A DNA stretch of 64,000 nt, taken from contig CATNEN010000025.1 of the NCBI GenBank assembly GCA_950097015.1, positions 6,810,001 to 6,874,000 on the forward strand, in the 5' to 3' direction. Shown here piece after piece: positions 31,311 to 42,580 of the stretch. Each line of letters begins with the position of its first letter. Within the stretch, counting starts at the first letter, position 1. Under the pieces are notes generated by a model that did not search any database, was not told the DNA's origin, and saw only the letters and a list, made by a program, of their open reading frames with translations. Source of the stretch: Macrostomum hystrix (Eukaryota > Platyhelminthes > Macrostomidae). Position numbers and translations under genes: made by a program.

Positions 31311-32215
31311 GTGAAGACGAGGTCATCGCTATTACAGTCGGCTGTGTTTTTTAATGTCGTGCCTTCGCTTGGCCCACCTGGTGGTGCCTGTGTGCGTTTT
31401 GGCTTATTTATCTACGTAAAATACGCATTATACTGGTGTTATTAGAATACTAAAGTCCGCTGGTCGTTTGAATAGGCAATACAAATACAGCTTTTGTGCA
31501 CCTTTCTAATTATTTTACTCTTAAGTACTAACCCACACCGCACGCGATAATATTATTTATATTATCACAAGCAATTTACATATCAGTTTTTTTTGCGTTT
31601 TTGTTTTCCAGTCGAAGTTTTTATATATCCTACTGACACTTTTATTGATTTTAACCATATCTCTAATGCATGTCAAATTGTGTAAAACATTTTACCTAGA
31701 TTTTCTACTTTATAAAAAATATAAAGTTCTTTACCCAACCAATACCTGCCCAACCAGAACCATTAACTATTTTTTAAATAAATCGTTTTGTACTCGACAA
31801 CCAACATAGTGTTGTTATTTTGCTACGCAAACATGTTTAGCTTTTGATATTGCACTTTAACAAACTTTCGGTGCACTTCTCTGTATACTGTATCTACAGT
31901 TGATGTACGATCCGCGGTAGTAGATTGCCAGTTATGTATTTGTATATTGTTTCGTCTTACTTTCGTTGTCTAAGTTTGTATGCGCAAAAAGCATCCGTTT
32001 ATTAGAAATTTTATAAATACATGCAATTATGTGTGTACATTTTTTGTTCAATATAATATTCATCCGAGCATGCCTTGCTAACTTTTTGTCTCATACAAAA
32101 TTAAATCACAATACAGTGGACCTTCTATTCCGTTTTTGTTCACTTTGTTTTTGTTAATATAACTGACAGTTATGGGGCATTGATCAGCATTTTAGGCTTG
32201 AATTTTTCTCAGACA
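31311..32215. other. AT-rich intergenic region
   Basis: Unique sequence without recognisable exon, RNA gene or element. Confidence 0.4.
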
Positions 32216-32219
32216 AATT

Positions 32220-32995
32220 GCTGCGAAGTTTGGTCATGATCAACCGATCACAGCAGTAGAGTTTGGTCATGACCAACCGATCACAGCAGTAGAGTTTGGT
32301 CATGACCAACCGATCACAGCAGTAGAGTTTGGTCATGACCAACCGGTCATGGCAGTAGAGTTTGGTCATGACCAACCGGTCATGGCAGTAGAGTTTGGTC
32401 ATGACCAACCGGTCATGGCAGTAGAGTTTGGTCATGACCAACCGGTCATGGCAGTAGAGTTTGGTCATGACCAACTGATTATGGCAGTAGAGTTTGGTCA
32501 TGACCAACTGATTATGGCAGTAGAGTTTGGTCATGACCAACCGATCATGGCAGTAGAGTTTGGTCATGACCAACCGATCATGGCAGTAGAGTTTGGTCAT
32601 GACCAACTGATTATGGCAGTAGAGTTTGGTCATGACCAACTGATTATGGCAGTAGAGTTTGGTCATGACCAACCGATCATGGCAGTAGAGTTTGGTCATG
32701 ACCAACCGATCACAGCAGTAGAGTTTGGTCATGACCAACCGATCATGACAGTAGAGTTTGGTCATGACCAACCGATCATGGCAGTAGAGTTTGGTCATGA
32801 CCAACCGATCACAGCAGTAGAGTTTTGTCATGACCAACCGATCACAGCAGTAGAGTTTGGTCATGACCAACTGATCATGACAGTAGAGTTTGGTCATGAC
32901 CAACCGATCATGACAGTAGAGTTTGGTCATGACCAACCGATCATGACAGTAGAGTTTGGTCATGACCAACTGATTATGGCAGTAAAGTTTGCTCA
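32220..32995. repeat. 33-bp minisatellite with GGTCATGACC palindrome
   Basis: About 23 units containing GGTCATGACCAACCGATCAT and GCAGTAGAGTTT. The unit is 11 codons long and free of stops in one frame of each strand, which creates mirror-image open frames of about 250-280 codons. Variants CGGTCATGG, TGATTATGG and CGATCACAG cluster along the array. Confidence 0.95.
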
Positions 32996-33434
32996 TTACC
33001 CCAACGAAAAGTGTCAGGACTACTTTCATGATCCTTCAAATTTACAACACTACTCCCTCTGTCTCTGTCTCTCTCTTTCTGTCTCATTCAATTAGTCATT
33101 CAGTTAGCAAATAAGTTTAAGCTTTGTGAGCAGTTGCAAAGGCTGCATTGCACTGTATGCTTGTGTGCTCAGTGCGGCATGGCAGCGATTTGGCTTGAAA
33201 AGCCATGACTCACCAACTGCCACTTTGTTTCAGGCAACTGAATCGCGGGGGAGAGGCGAACAGATTATCGGATTGGGGTTGGAATGAGCCTACCAGCACA
33301 GCTGATGCTTATAGTGGTCGTCCCGGTACTGGTATCGCTACTGGTAGCTACGAGTAGATAAGCGATTAATATCAGTCCTTATTGGAGTCCTCAATCTTAG
33401 CGCTTTTCCGCTACTTGATCCTCATAACATATCT
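32996..33434. other. Spacer, no gene seen
   Basis: Unique sequence with a short (TCTC)-rich part at 33055-33085. Confidence 0.4.
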
Positions 33435-33697
33435 TAGTCGGGGTTTTAGCCTTGTGGTTAGAGTGTCGGATTCGCGACTTAATGGTCGCGGGTTCGATTC
33501 CCGAATTCGCTAGAAAAAACTTTTGCAATATTTTGTTCTGTTAAATAAGTACAAGCATAAACTGGGGGTATTTGAGGGTGGGTCTGGCGTCATCACCAGT
33601 CCATGGACTGAACAGCCGTACGCAGCCTTCAGATGCGCCGCGCAATAGCTGCGGCTGTATTATATATGGCCCAATTGGGGCAGGTGTAATAAATTAA
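33435..33697 (+). mobile_element. SINE, family B, with intact tRNA-like head
   Basis: A-box-like TAGCCTTGTGGTTAGAG and B-box-like CGGGTTCGATTCCCG are well preserved. The middle is shortened or diverged, and the 3' half (CCAGTCCATGGACTGAACAG, GCGCCGCGCAATAGCTGCGG, GGGCAGGTGTAAT) is intact. The head does not fold as a tRNA because its acceptor arm cannot pair, so it is not a tRNA gene. Confidence 0.75.
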
Positions 33698-33711
33698 AGC
33701 TAGATCCTTTG

Positions 33712-33990
33712 GAATCTTTGGGATGTCACAATCCCAGATCTCCAATATTTGGGATGTCACTCCCTGATCCTCAATCTTTGGGATGTCACTCCCTGATCCT
33801 CAATCTTTGGGATGTCACACTCACAGATCCTCAATCTTTGGGATGTCACACTCACAGATCCTCAATCTTTGGGATGTCACACTCACAGATCCTCAATCTT
33901 TGGGATGTCACACTCACAGATCCTCAATCTTTGGGATGTCACACTCCCAGATCCTCAATCTTTGGGATGTCACACTTCCAGATCTTCAAT
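33712..33990. repeat. 31-bp tandem repeat
   Basis: About nine units containing ATCTTTGGGATGTCAC and ACAGATCCTC; it begins right after the SINE tail. Confidence 0.9.
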
Positions 33991-34718
33991 TCATGTGATG
34001 AGTCATCCGCTCACAGTTCAACACTCGGTGAAATCGCGATCGTCATTCCATCAATTTTCGCTTTCCATTATTTTTCTCTCGATTGCTTTTATAAATCGGT
34101 GGCCAAAGCATTATTTTGAGTGACGCGGCCATTCCCCTGTGCTGCAGCTTCTCCCCTGCTGCAACTAGCGAGAGAGGGAGAGAGAGAGAGTTCGGGTAGG
34201 GGACTAACTTTTACCCATGGCAAAGGTGGGTCTGGATGTTGGCAGGTGTTTATTTTATCTTACCAACCTGGTGGAGCTTGAACTGCCGCGACTGCCAGTA
34301 CCAGCCACCGTACAGAATTATCTAGGCTTCCCTAGCATTCGTAAATAAAAGCAGCAGCAGCATTGGCTGCGTCGGTATATATTAAAGCATTTTTTTACTG
34401 TAAGCTAATACAATGAGACACGGATTCGCGTGTTTCTGGTCTTCAGTCGCGTCTGTGTGTGTCCTTTTTATTTGCAAAGCTTTTACACTTTTACACGGTC
34501 TCCGAATATGCATGCTAGGCAAGATTGTTTTTTGACAGTAGGAAAACAATTGAAACAGAAAACAGAAGGCGAAGGTGTGATGTTAGAGCGAAACCCGCTA
34601 TCCTTGGTAGCGAGAAAGTGAATAAGACAGTTAAAGGAACTTTGGGGCAAATTCATTAAATAAACAAGGTAAATGAAGACAGGACTGAGGAGCAGGTGAG
34701 CGAAAGAGAAGACGTCGA
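33991..34718. other. Spacer, no gene seen
   Basis: Contains a (GA)-rich tract at 34167-34190. Otherwise unique. Confidence 0.4.
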
Positions 34719-34719
34719 G

Positions 34720-35155
34720 GGGTGAAGGAGAGGGTGAAGGGAGTGAAGGGAGTGAAGGAGAGGGTGAAGGAGAGGGTGAAGGGAGTGAAGGAGAGGGTGA
34801 AGGGAGTGAAGGAGAGGGTGAAGGGAGTGAAGGGAGTGAAGGAGAGGGTGAAGGGAGTGAAGGCACTGAAGGAGAGGGTGAAGGGAGTGAAGGAGAGGGT
34901 GAAGGAGAGGGTGAAGGGAGTGAAGGAGAGGGTGAAGGGAGTGAAGGAGAGGGTGAAGGAGAGGGTGAAGGGAGTGAAGGAGAGGGTGAAGGGAGTGAAG
35001 GGAGTGAAGGAGAGGGTGAAGGGAGTGAAGGCACTGAAGGAGAGGGTGAAGGGAGTGAAGGAGAGGGTGAAGGGACTGAAGGAGAGGGTGAGGGGACTGA
35101 AGGAGAGGGTGAGGGGACTGAAGGAGAGGGTGAAGGGAGTGAAGGAGAGGGTTAA
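34720..35155. repeat. Purine-rich 6/12-bp repeat (GAAGGGAGTGAAGGAGAGGGT)
   Basis: Strongly strand-asymmetric: the plus strand is almost only G, A and T. Blocks of GTGAAGGGA and GTGAAGGAGAGG alternate. The minus strand reads as a Ser-Pro-Leu repeat that is not a gene. Confidence 0.9.
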
Positions 35156-35849
35156 GTTTGAAAAGAGTTACAATCTAAATATTATTTTCGGGATTAACTA
35201 AATCACGCTGGTTCGTGCATATCAGCATTTCAACACCTTTTTGAAATCTGTCCGTCTGGACAGAGGGAGGCATGAAAAATTTTATAATAATTAATATTTC
35301 TGTTATGAAACTAGCCTGAAACTAGCCTGACTGTGTCTAGAATAAAAAAATGCGTTCTCAAAGGTGCTGATTTCATACTATCAGAATTTTTTTCGTATCA
35401 ATGCAAAGCACAACAGTCCAGGAATAATTGCATTCCTAATTTTAGCCCGCATGAATGTTAATAAATTACGGAAATGCTACAACTTAGAATGTGCGCGGAG
35501 AGAACTAATTAAAATTTTATTCACGCCCACATAGTGTGACTCACATGTGCTCTGTGGTTGGGGGGTATAATTCGCAAGCATTTACTCCTACAAAAATATA
35601 TATAATTAGTCCTTTTTTTTTCTTGAACGACTGAACCATTATTGTTGCATTTCACAATCTTAAAAAATCTATAAAAGCCGACTGCTCTACTTATAGTAAG
35701 ATGCAAAACATTTCACAGATTTTTCATTGATTTTATATTAGAAAAATTGTTCTGTTTTTATATTTAGTATTTTCCTGCTATTACTACTTACCAAAGCGGT
35801 CGCCGCGTTAAATTTCTGTTTTTTATCGTTAACAGTTTTACTGTTTCCT
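35156..35849. other. AT-rich spacer
   Basis: No gene seen. A small hairpin, CTGTCC-GTCT-GGACAG, lies near 35249. Confidence 0.35.
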
Positions 35850-36080
35850 GTTATACAGTTTACAGTTTGCTGTTTTACAGTTTACTGTTTTACTGTTTTA
35901 CTGTTTTACAGTTTACTGTTTTACAGTTTACTGTTTTACAGTTTACTGTTTTACAGTTTACTGTTTTACAGTTTACTGTTTTACAGTTTACTGTTTTACA
36001 GCTTACTGTTTTACAGTTTACTGTTTTACAGTTTACTGTTTTACAGTTTACTGTTTTACAGTTTACTGTTTTACAGTTTT
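35850..36080. repeat. 15-bp tandem repeat (TTTACTGTTTTACAG)
   Basis: About 15 nearly perfect copies; a five-residue repeat is open on both strands, not a gene. Confidence 0.95.
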
Positions 36081-36717
36081 TTCGTTTGGGCGTGCTTTTT
36101 AGCATAATATTTACACTACTTATAGTACTTCAGTAGTACAGTGTGTCCGTAAGAAAGTTCCGTATTTCTGTATGATGGCTTTGTTAATGCAGCCACCAAG
36201 CTGTCAATCGAACATTCGACCATTTAACTATTACGCTTGAACGCCGGAGTTAATGCTATTCATATACTAGACCTTAGTTTGGGATCTGTCTTTCTGTCTC
36301 GCCAGCCACCCCCCGTAGAGATCAAGGGATATCAAGTAGGCTGTTCTTCTGAAGCCTTCCATTTCAACCACTTTTCGACAGGTAAAAATGACCACCCAAC
36401 CCACCTACCTGCCACCGAAAGCAAATAAGCGAATTAATTGATGACTATCTTCAATTATATATTATATATCAAGAGTGGAGAGGATCTGCATAGAGAGTGA
36501 GAGAGTGAGAAAGACAAGTGGGTTTCACATCATTGTCTCTTTCTTCCCCACTCTTTCTTGAACAAGAACGAGAAACATAGTGGAAGTAGTTAAAGGAAAG
36601 TTTTAGATAAAGTCTCTCTCTCTACCGATTGTCTTTGGAGCTTCGGACTTTTGAACGAGAGAGTTCGGGAGTTCGAAAATTAGCCGAATCGACAAAAACT
36701 TCTGGCCTAACTATAGT
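36081..36717. other. Spacer, no gene seen
   Basis: Unique; GA/TC-rich around 36490-36640. AGTGTGTCCGTA at 36140-36151 also occurs at 57286-57297. Confidence 0.35.
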
Positions 36718-36725
36718 CTAGGCCG

Positions 36726-37769
36726 CAGGGGGTCGGCAAACTTATTAGCAAGCGAGCCAAAGAGAGAACCTAAAAGACGACAGCGGGACGCATTGACTGT
36801 AGAAATATGAGAAAGGGGAGAGATGAGACACGCAAGAGACGAGACACGGGAGAGATGAGACAGCGGAGGGATAAGACACGCGAGAGACGAGACATGGGAG
36901 AGATGAGACACGGGAGAGATGAGACAGCGGAGATATAAGACACGCGAGAGACGAGACACGGGAGAGATGAGACACGGGAGAGATGAGACAGCGGAGGGAT
37001 AAGACACGCGAGAGACGAGACATGGGAGAGATGAGACACGGGAGAGATGAGACAGCGGAGATATAAGACACGCGAGAGACGAGACACGGGAGAGATGAGA
37101 CACGGGAGAGATGAGACAGCGGAGGGATAAGACACGCGAGAGACGAGACACGGGAGAGATGAGATACGGGAGAGATGAGACAGCGGAGGGATAAGACACG
37201 CGAGAGACGAGACATGGGAGAGATGAGACACGGGAGAGATGAGACAGCGGAGGGATAAGACACGCGAGAGACGAGACATGGGAGAGATGAGACACGGGAG
37301 AGATGAGACAGCGGAGATATAAGACACGCGAGAGACGAGACACGGGAGAGATGAGACACGGGAGAGATGAGACAGCGGAGGGATAAGACACGCGAGAGAC
37401 GAGACATGGGAGAGATGAGACACGGGAGAGATGAGACAGCGGAGGGATAAGACACGCGAGAGACGAGACACGGGAGAGATGAGACATGGGAGAGATGAGA
37501 CACCAGAGAGATGAGACACCAGAGAGATGAGACACCAGAGAGACGAGACACGGGAGAGACGATACATTGGAGAGACGAGACACGGGAGAGATGAGACACG
37601 GGAGAGATGAGACACGGGAGAGATGAGACACGGGAGAGATAAGACACGGGAGAGACGAGACCAAGGGAAAGATGAAACAGGATACTGTAGGTGTCAGAAG
37701 GGGCAACGGGCCAGATTTGGGAGCTTCGAGGGCGGCATCTGGCCCGCGGGCCGGAGTTTGTCGACCCTG
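36726..37769 (-). mobile_element. hAT-like MITE copy 3 (inverted) with 64-bp higher-order array
   Basis: The left end CAGGGGGTCGGCAAACTTA and right end GGAGTTTGTCGACCCTG are inverted repeats. Inside the right end is the GGCCCGCGGGCC palindrome; inside the left is the segment AAAGACGACAGCGGGACGCA, the reverse complement of the conserved right-hand part of copies 1 and 2. TCTAGG occurs near both ends but with extra bases, so the target duplication is not clean. Confidence 0.75.
36795..37660. repeat. 64-bp higher-order minisatellite (4 x 16 bp)
   Basis: Each 64-bp block is four diverged 16-mers: GAGACAGCGGAGGGAT, AAGACACGCGAGAGAC, GAGACATGGGAGAGAT and GAGACACGGGAGAGAT. About ten blocks are followed by simpler 16-bp units with an ACCAGAGAG variant. 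It is homologous to the arrays at 21480 and 23509. Confidence 0.92.
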
Positions 37770-40035
37770 GACTCTAGGGTAAGGACAGTAAAGTGCATAA
37801 GTATTAGAAAACCCTTCACAAATTGGTATTCAATTTCGTTCAAAGAAATGCATAATTTATCAAGCGCCAGAAATTAAAAATTTTGTTATTTTGTGTGTAA
37901 TAATGATGACACGCGCCCTCTGTTATTAAAGATCTTCATATTAACAGAGTTTTGTTGGGCAAAACCATATGATGAGAGAGAGAAGGATGTTTGGAGAGCT
38001 GCAGTTCCATGCAGGTAAAGATGGCGCAATTCTGCTTGTTCTAAGAATCTGGCCTTTTGCCTCATTAAGCTATAATAGTTAGTGTCTCCCCCGTCTTGCC
38101 AGAGTCTCTTCTAAGGCCCATTGTTGTTAAAAACCTGCTTGCATTGTCCGGTTGCATCGCCTCGCCGCAAATATTTCGTCCCCCGAATCCTCCAAGCCTG
38201 TCTTAGTCTAGGGTAAAAACCCCTTTGGCCGCCACTGCCCTCCCCCGCGGCAACTTTCACTATAAGATGGAGGGGTTTGTGAAGTAGGGAAGCTCAGCTG
38301 GGTCCACTTCAGGCCTGCATGAGTTAGGAGAGTTCGGGCCACGCACGGCTGACAGATTCAGGCAATCAGCTCCACCGTCTGTAAATGTTAGTCTTTGTTA
38401 TAGTCTTTAATTAATATCGGAACTAGGGTTGATTTTGAATGCAGTTTTTAGTGGGTCCTAAAATCAGGTTCTAATTTGTGGTCGTGTGGAGTCATTTGGT
38501 CTATTTAGCGGACAACCGTATTGACGGCCAGATCAACCTGTTCTAGTTAATATTATTTAACCCGTTAGTTACTAAAATCCGTTGTTAATAGATAAAGAAC
38601 TAGGTTGACATGTGTTTTACTATTTATTGAAGATATAAAAACAACAAGTTTGTTAGTTCAACAAGGCTGAAGTGGACTGCATGTAGTAAAATGAAGCAAA
38701 GCAAATCTATGCCAATCTCGTAAAATATGTACTTAGATGATTCGATGATTGAACAAAGAAGTCATCGATTGGCAGTCTCATTGGCAGTATAAATTTAGAG
38801 TGTTATTACCCTAAGATTGAGATAAAATAGTCACTCTTTAATTAGTTGGACACCTAGATGGAACGGTTCAAAAAGTGTTAAACATATAAAAGGCAATAAA
38901 TTTGGTGGTTAGTTATATGATGAGCTGATAAATAGGTACTTACTTTGATGGGTGGTTAAATAGGTAATTAATTAAATAAGCAGGTAAATAGGTAATGAAT
39001 TAGATAAGCGGGTAAATAAGCAATTAATTAGCTAACCGGTAAAATAGTTAAAGACTTAGATAAGCAAGCACATGGTTAATTAGTTAAATAAACGGGAAAA
39101 CAGGTAATTACTTAGATTAGCGGACAAATAAGGAATGAAATAGATAAGGCTGGTAAAAAGGTACTTAATTTGATAAGCTGAAAATTTGTTAATGAATTAC
39201 TTGTGGATAAGCGGGTCATTAATTAGACAACCAGGTAAGATGCTTGTCTTGCCTGTCAAACATCAACAATGCTATATCCAAGTCGCAGGTAGTTGATTGA
39301 AACACTCAGCCCTTTCTTTTTTGCCAAGCTAGCATACGATGCTGTGCAAACTTTTCACTTTAATTAGCAACTAACACTCGGAATACTCGTATTGTGTGCA
39401 GGTAATCCAGCGTAGATAGTTAATTAGACACATCAACCTGTCAAAGGAGGTATCTGGCAGAGTTTTTTGTTTCGCCCAATAAATTGAAAAAGATTCAGTA
39501 AAGTTATAGAGAAATCATAGATTTTATAAGCAGGTGAGCAGGCCAGTAACTACGTAGCCTAATTAGGCGCACTCTCTGATGAGCTCATTAACTGGCCTAG
39601 GCCTATATCTGAATGTCAATATAGACGCATAGGAATAAGCCTTCCTCTTGTGCGTGACTCGGTCGGCATATGCCACCGGAGACAGACAGAATTTGACGAA
39701 GAAGCTGTTGAGAGACGGGCAGAGAGAGAGGAGGTGAGGACAGACTGCAGGTCCGTTTCTTTTGCAGATGGAAGCCGTCACATAGCCGCAAGCTTATCAG
39801 CTATTTTCCCCTAGTAAAAAGCTGGGCACCAATCTCATTCTCCATGAGGTGTCGCTTTTACATGCGGATCGGCGTTCGTGAGCAAATCCTCATTTTCTGC
39901 AGGAAAGATTGATCGAAAATCTGCACAGCCTCGGGGCCAATTGGCGGCTAGTGTGGGATGGCCATGAAAACTGGAATTGTGATTTATTTAGCGAGAAAAA
40001 TGGGAGTTAACAAGAAACCAGAAACTTCATTCAAG
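37770..40035. other. Intergenic region with a degenerate A/T-rich repeat
   Basis: No gene recognised. 38925-39240 is a strongly decayed tandem repeat of roughly 30-bp units with AGGTAATTAATTAGATAAGC-like consensus. The rest is unique. Confidence 0.4.
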
Positions 40036-40037
40036 TG

Positions 40038-40690
40038 ACTATAGGTGTCTGGATTGGGGATCTGGGTGACTGGATTAAGGATCTAGGTGTTTGGATTAGG
40101 GACATGGGTGTCTGGATTTGGGAACTGGATGTTTGGATTGGGGATCTGGGTGACTGGATTAAGGATCTAGGTGTTTGGATTAGGGATCTGGATGTCTGGA
40201 TTGGGGATCTGGGTGACTGGATTAAGGATCTAGGTGTTTGGATTAGGAATCTGGATGACTGGATTAGGGATCTGGATGTCTGGATTCCATCTAGGTGTCT
40301 GGATTAGGGATCTGGATGTCTGGATTAGGGATCTGGATGTCTGGATTAGGGATCTGGATGTCTGGATTAGGGATCTGGATGTCTGGATTAGGGATCTGGA
40401 TGTCTGGATTAGGGATCTGGATGTCTGGATTAGGGATCTGGATGTCTGGATTAGGGATCTGGATGTCTGGATTAGGGATCTGGATGTCTGGATTAGGGAT
40501 CTGGATGTCTGGATTAGGGATCTGGATGTCTGGATTAGGGATCTGGATGACTGGATTAGGGATCTGGGTGTCTGGATTGGGGATTCGGGTGTTTGGATTA
40601 GGAATTTTGGTGTCAGGATTTATGATTTGGGTGCTGGATTAGGGATCTGGGTGTCTAGATTAGGAATGTATTTCTCTGGATTAAGAATCA
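40038..40690. repeat. 21-bp minisatellite (CTGGATTAGGGATCTGGATGT)
   Basis: About 30 units; the first third is a degenerate mix (GGGTGACTGGATTAAGG) with a longer period, and 40300-40560 is nearly perfect. Seven-codon periodicity gives false open frames. Confidence 0.95.
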
Positions 40691-42416
40691 AATTCGGGAT
40701 TTAGATTATATCTAAATGTTATTTAGCCCAGACTGTATCAGTGAAGTCAAAAGAGCTTTTTAAAATCGATTGCAAATTCTGGAACTTAATCCATTCTATT
40801 GAGTCTAAAGTACGCTCGAAGATCCCTAAAGTTAGACAAAAACGTCCCAATTAGTGTTAAGCAAAACTCGAAAAATCGAATTCGAATAAATTTAGAGCAA
40901 AAATAATGGAAGGCCAACCAAGATTTTGTTTAAGAAATAAATTTGAGTCAATCTGAACCGCCCAGTCGACAAGAGTTCTTCAAGTGAGGAGCAGAGAAAA
41001 AAGACAAGAGTGGGACGAAATCCCTTCGACTGAGAGGCGATCTTTACTTTTGTTCATGGCCAACGGCCCCCTGCCCTGCTCAGTAGCTCTCTCAAAGTCC
41101 CATTTTGACACACCCGTGTGCTACTTGCCAATTGCTATTTTTTGTCCGGGACACTCTTCCCCGGTCCGCCCCCCTCCGCTAGCTCATCCCGGTGAAAAAT
41201 CACGTTTCTCCTTGGCGGCCTCCCACCTCACTAATTATCCCATTTGCCTGTGTCTGTCCAATTTGAGTTCGCTGATTGGGGAGTGTGCCTGTGTGTGTCT
41301 GACTGAGGACTGGGAGGCCCAAAATCTCCCAGTCTCTTCCCAATAAAGCCCCGCAACCGCCGCCGACTCAAGCATCTCCTGAAGGTTGACGTGTCAAAAA
41401 CCTCGCTTAGAGTTTCCGGCCTCTTTTGTGCAGCGAAGCCGACAGTAGGACCCGTTCTACCTTAACTAAATGCCAATTTACTCTTTAATTACTACTCTCT
41501 CCTGCTTTCTTCTTCTTCTTTTCTCTGCTTCCATTTTTTTTCTCCTACGCATTGTTGGTAGCCTGCTGCTAAGCGCCAATTGAATTAGTTTTCTAGGGGG
41601 AAAAATCACAGCTTTCCTGGCGCGCGCCTCCCCAGATTGTACAAAAGCCGAGCCCTGGCCTTCCTTTTGTTGGCGGGTCTCATTCGACTGCCTGAGCTGC
41701 TCCGGAGGAGGGGTGGGCGCCAATTGGAGGAAAGGAGACTCAGCGGGACGCAGCACGCGAGACGACAGCCGCCGCCTCATGTCCCCAAGCCTCCAATCCC
41801 ATTCTCTATAGGGATAAAATCCCAAAAATTCTGTTTCCAAATTTCGCATCCTCACCAGCTGCTAGACGCATGGCAGCCAAAAAACTGTGAAAATCTTTTT
41901 TTCCGAAATAGCATAAAATAAATTGAAGAAATACAAAAGACAAAGACAAAGTTCAGTTTAAGTAGGTTTCATTTTCTGAATTCACTGCACAGCGTTTACG
42001 GTAAATATAAATCATATGGCATACTGTAGTTGCATTTTGATCTACTCGGTTTAATTAACACAAAATATGCCCGAAATGTGATACAAGCAGCGACATGAAC
42101 ATTCGGATGCGGAAACTGTGTAGAATAATATCAAACAGAGGCAAGAGAGGGTCAAGGGGGTTGTCATGGCAACCTGAAGTTGCACTTTAAAACATTTCAC
42201 TGATTGCGTAATGGAATAAGTTGATGACATGATAAGCTCAGTTTTAGATAGATTGCATGGAAGGCTCCATGAAATGAAAATTGCTTTGCAATTGCGCACC
42301 TCAGCTAGTGTTTGCGTGTGTGTGTACTATAGTTAGAAAATAGCTTGGCCAATCAGAAACGCGCGGAGGAGAGGTGGGGCGTAGGGGGATAGATTAATGC
42401 GGCGAGGGGTGGGCGT
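40691..42416. other. Downstream flank of Vsx, possible 3' UTR
   Basis: GC-rich patches at 41040-41420 and 41600-41770 hold open frames on both strands, but none resembles a known protein. Part of this may be Vsx 3' UTR (minus strand). No decisive minus-strand AATAAA was found. Confidence 0.35.
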
Positions 42417-42580
42417 TCACTCCGATTGGCTGGCTCCAGATTTTTCTGGCCGCGGCTGTGCACGATCTTCGGACGCCGTTGTTGCGTCGGCTTCGTCCAT
42501 GGTTGGCTCATTGTCCTCCGAGGAGAATTCCGACTGCTCCTTGAACTTTTTGGAGGCCTCCAAGCTTTTCTTGTGCATGC
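42417..42580 (-). CDS. VSX: Vsx exon 4: end of CVC domain and acidic tail
   Basis: Acceptor GTCCGCAG; begins [13 protein letters not shown], the conserved end of the CVC domain, followed by an acidic, Ser-rich tail ending SGASQSE and TGA at 42419-42417. Confidence 0.92.

Noticed and set aside
32184-33029. 281-codon minus-strand open frame with an 11-residue repeat
   Set aside because: It mirrors an equally open plus frame over the same 33-bp array; explained by unit length and absence of stops.
33437-33505. Possible tRNA gene with good A and B boxes
   Set aside because: The acceptor arm cannot pair, and the sequence continues into the body of SINE family B; it is the SINE promoter head.
41478-41855. 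125-codon minus-strand open frame rich in Arg/Glu
   Set aside because: No recognisable similarity, an opposing open frame on the other strand, and no splice or start support; it may be Vsx 3' UTR.
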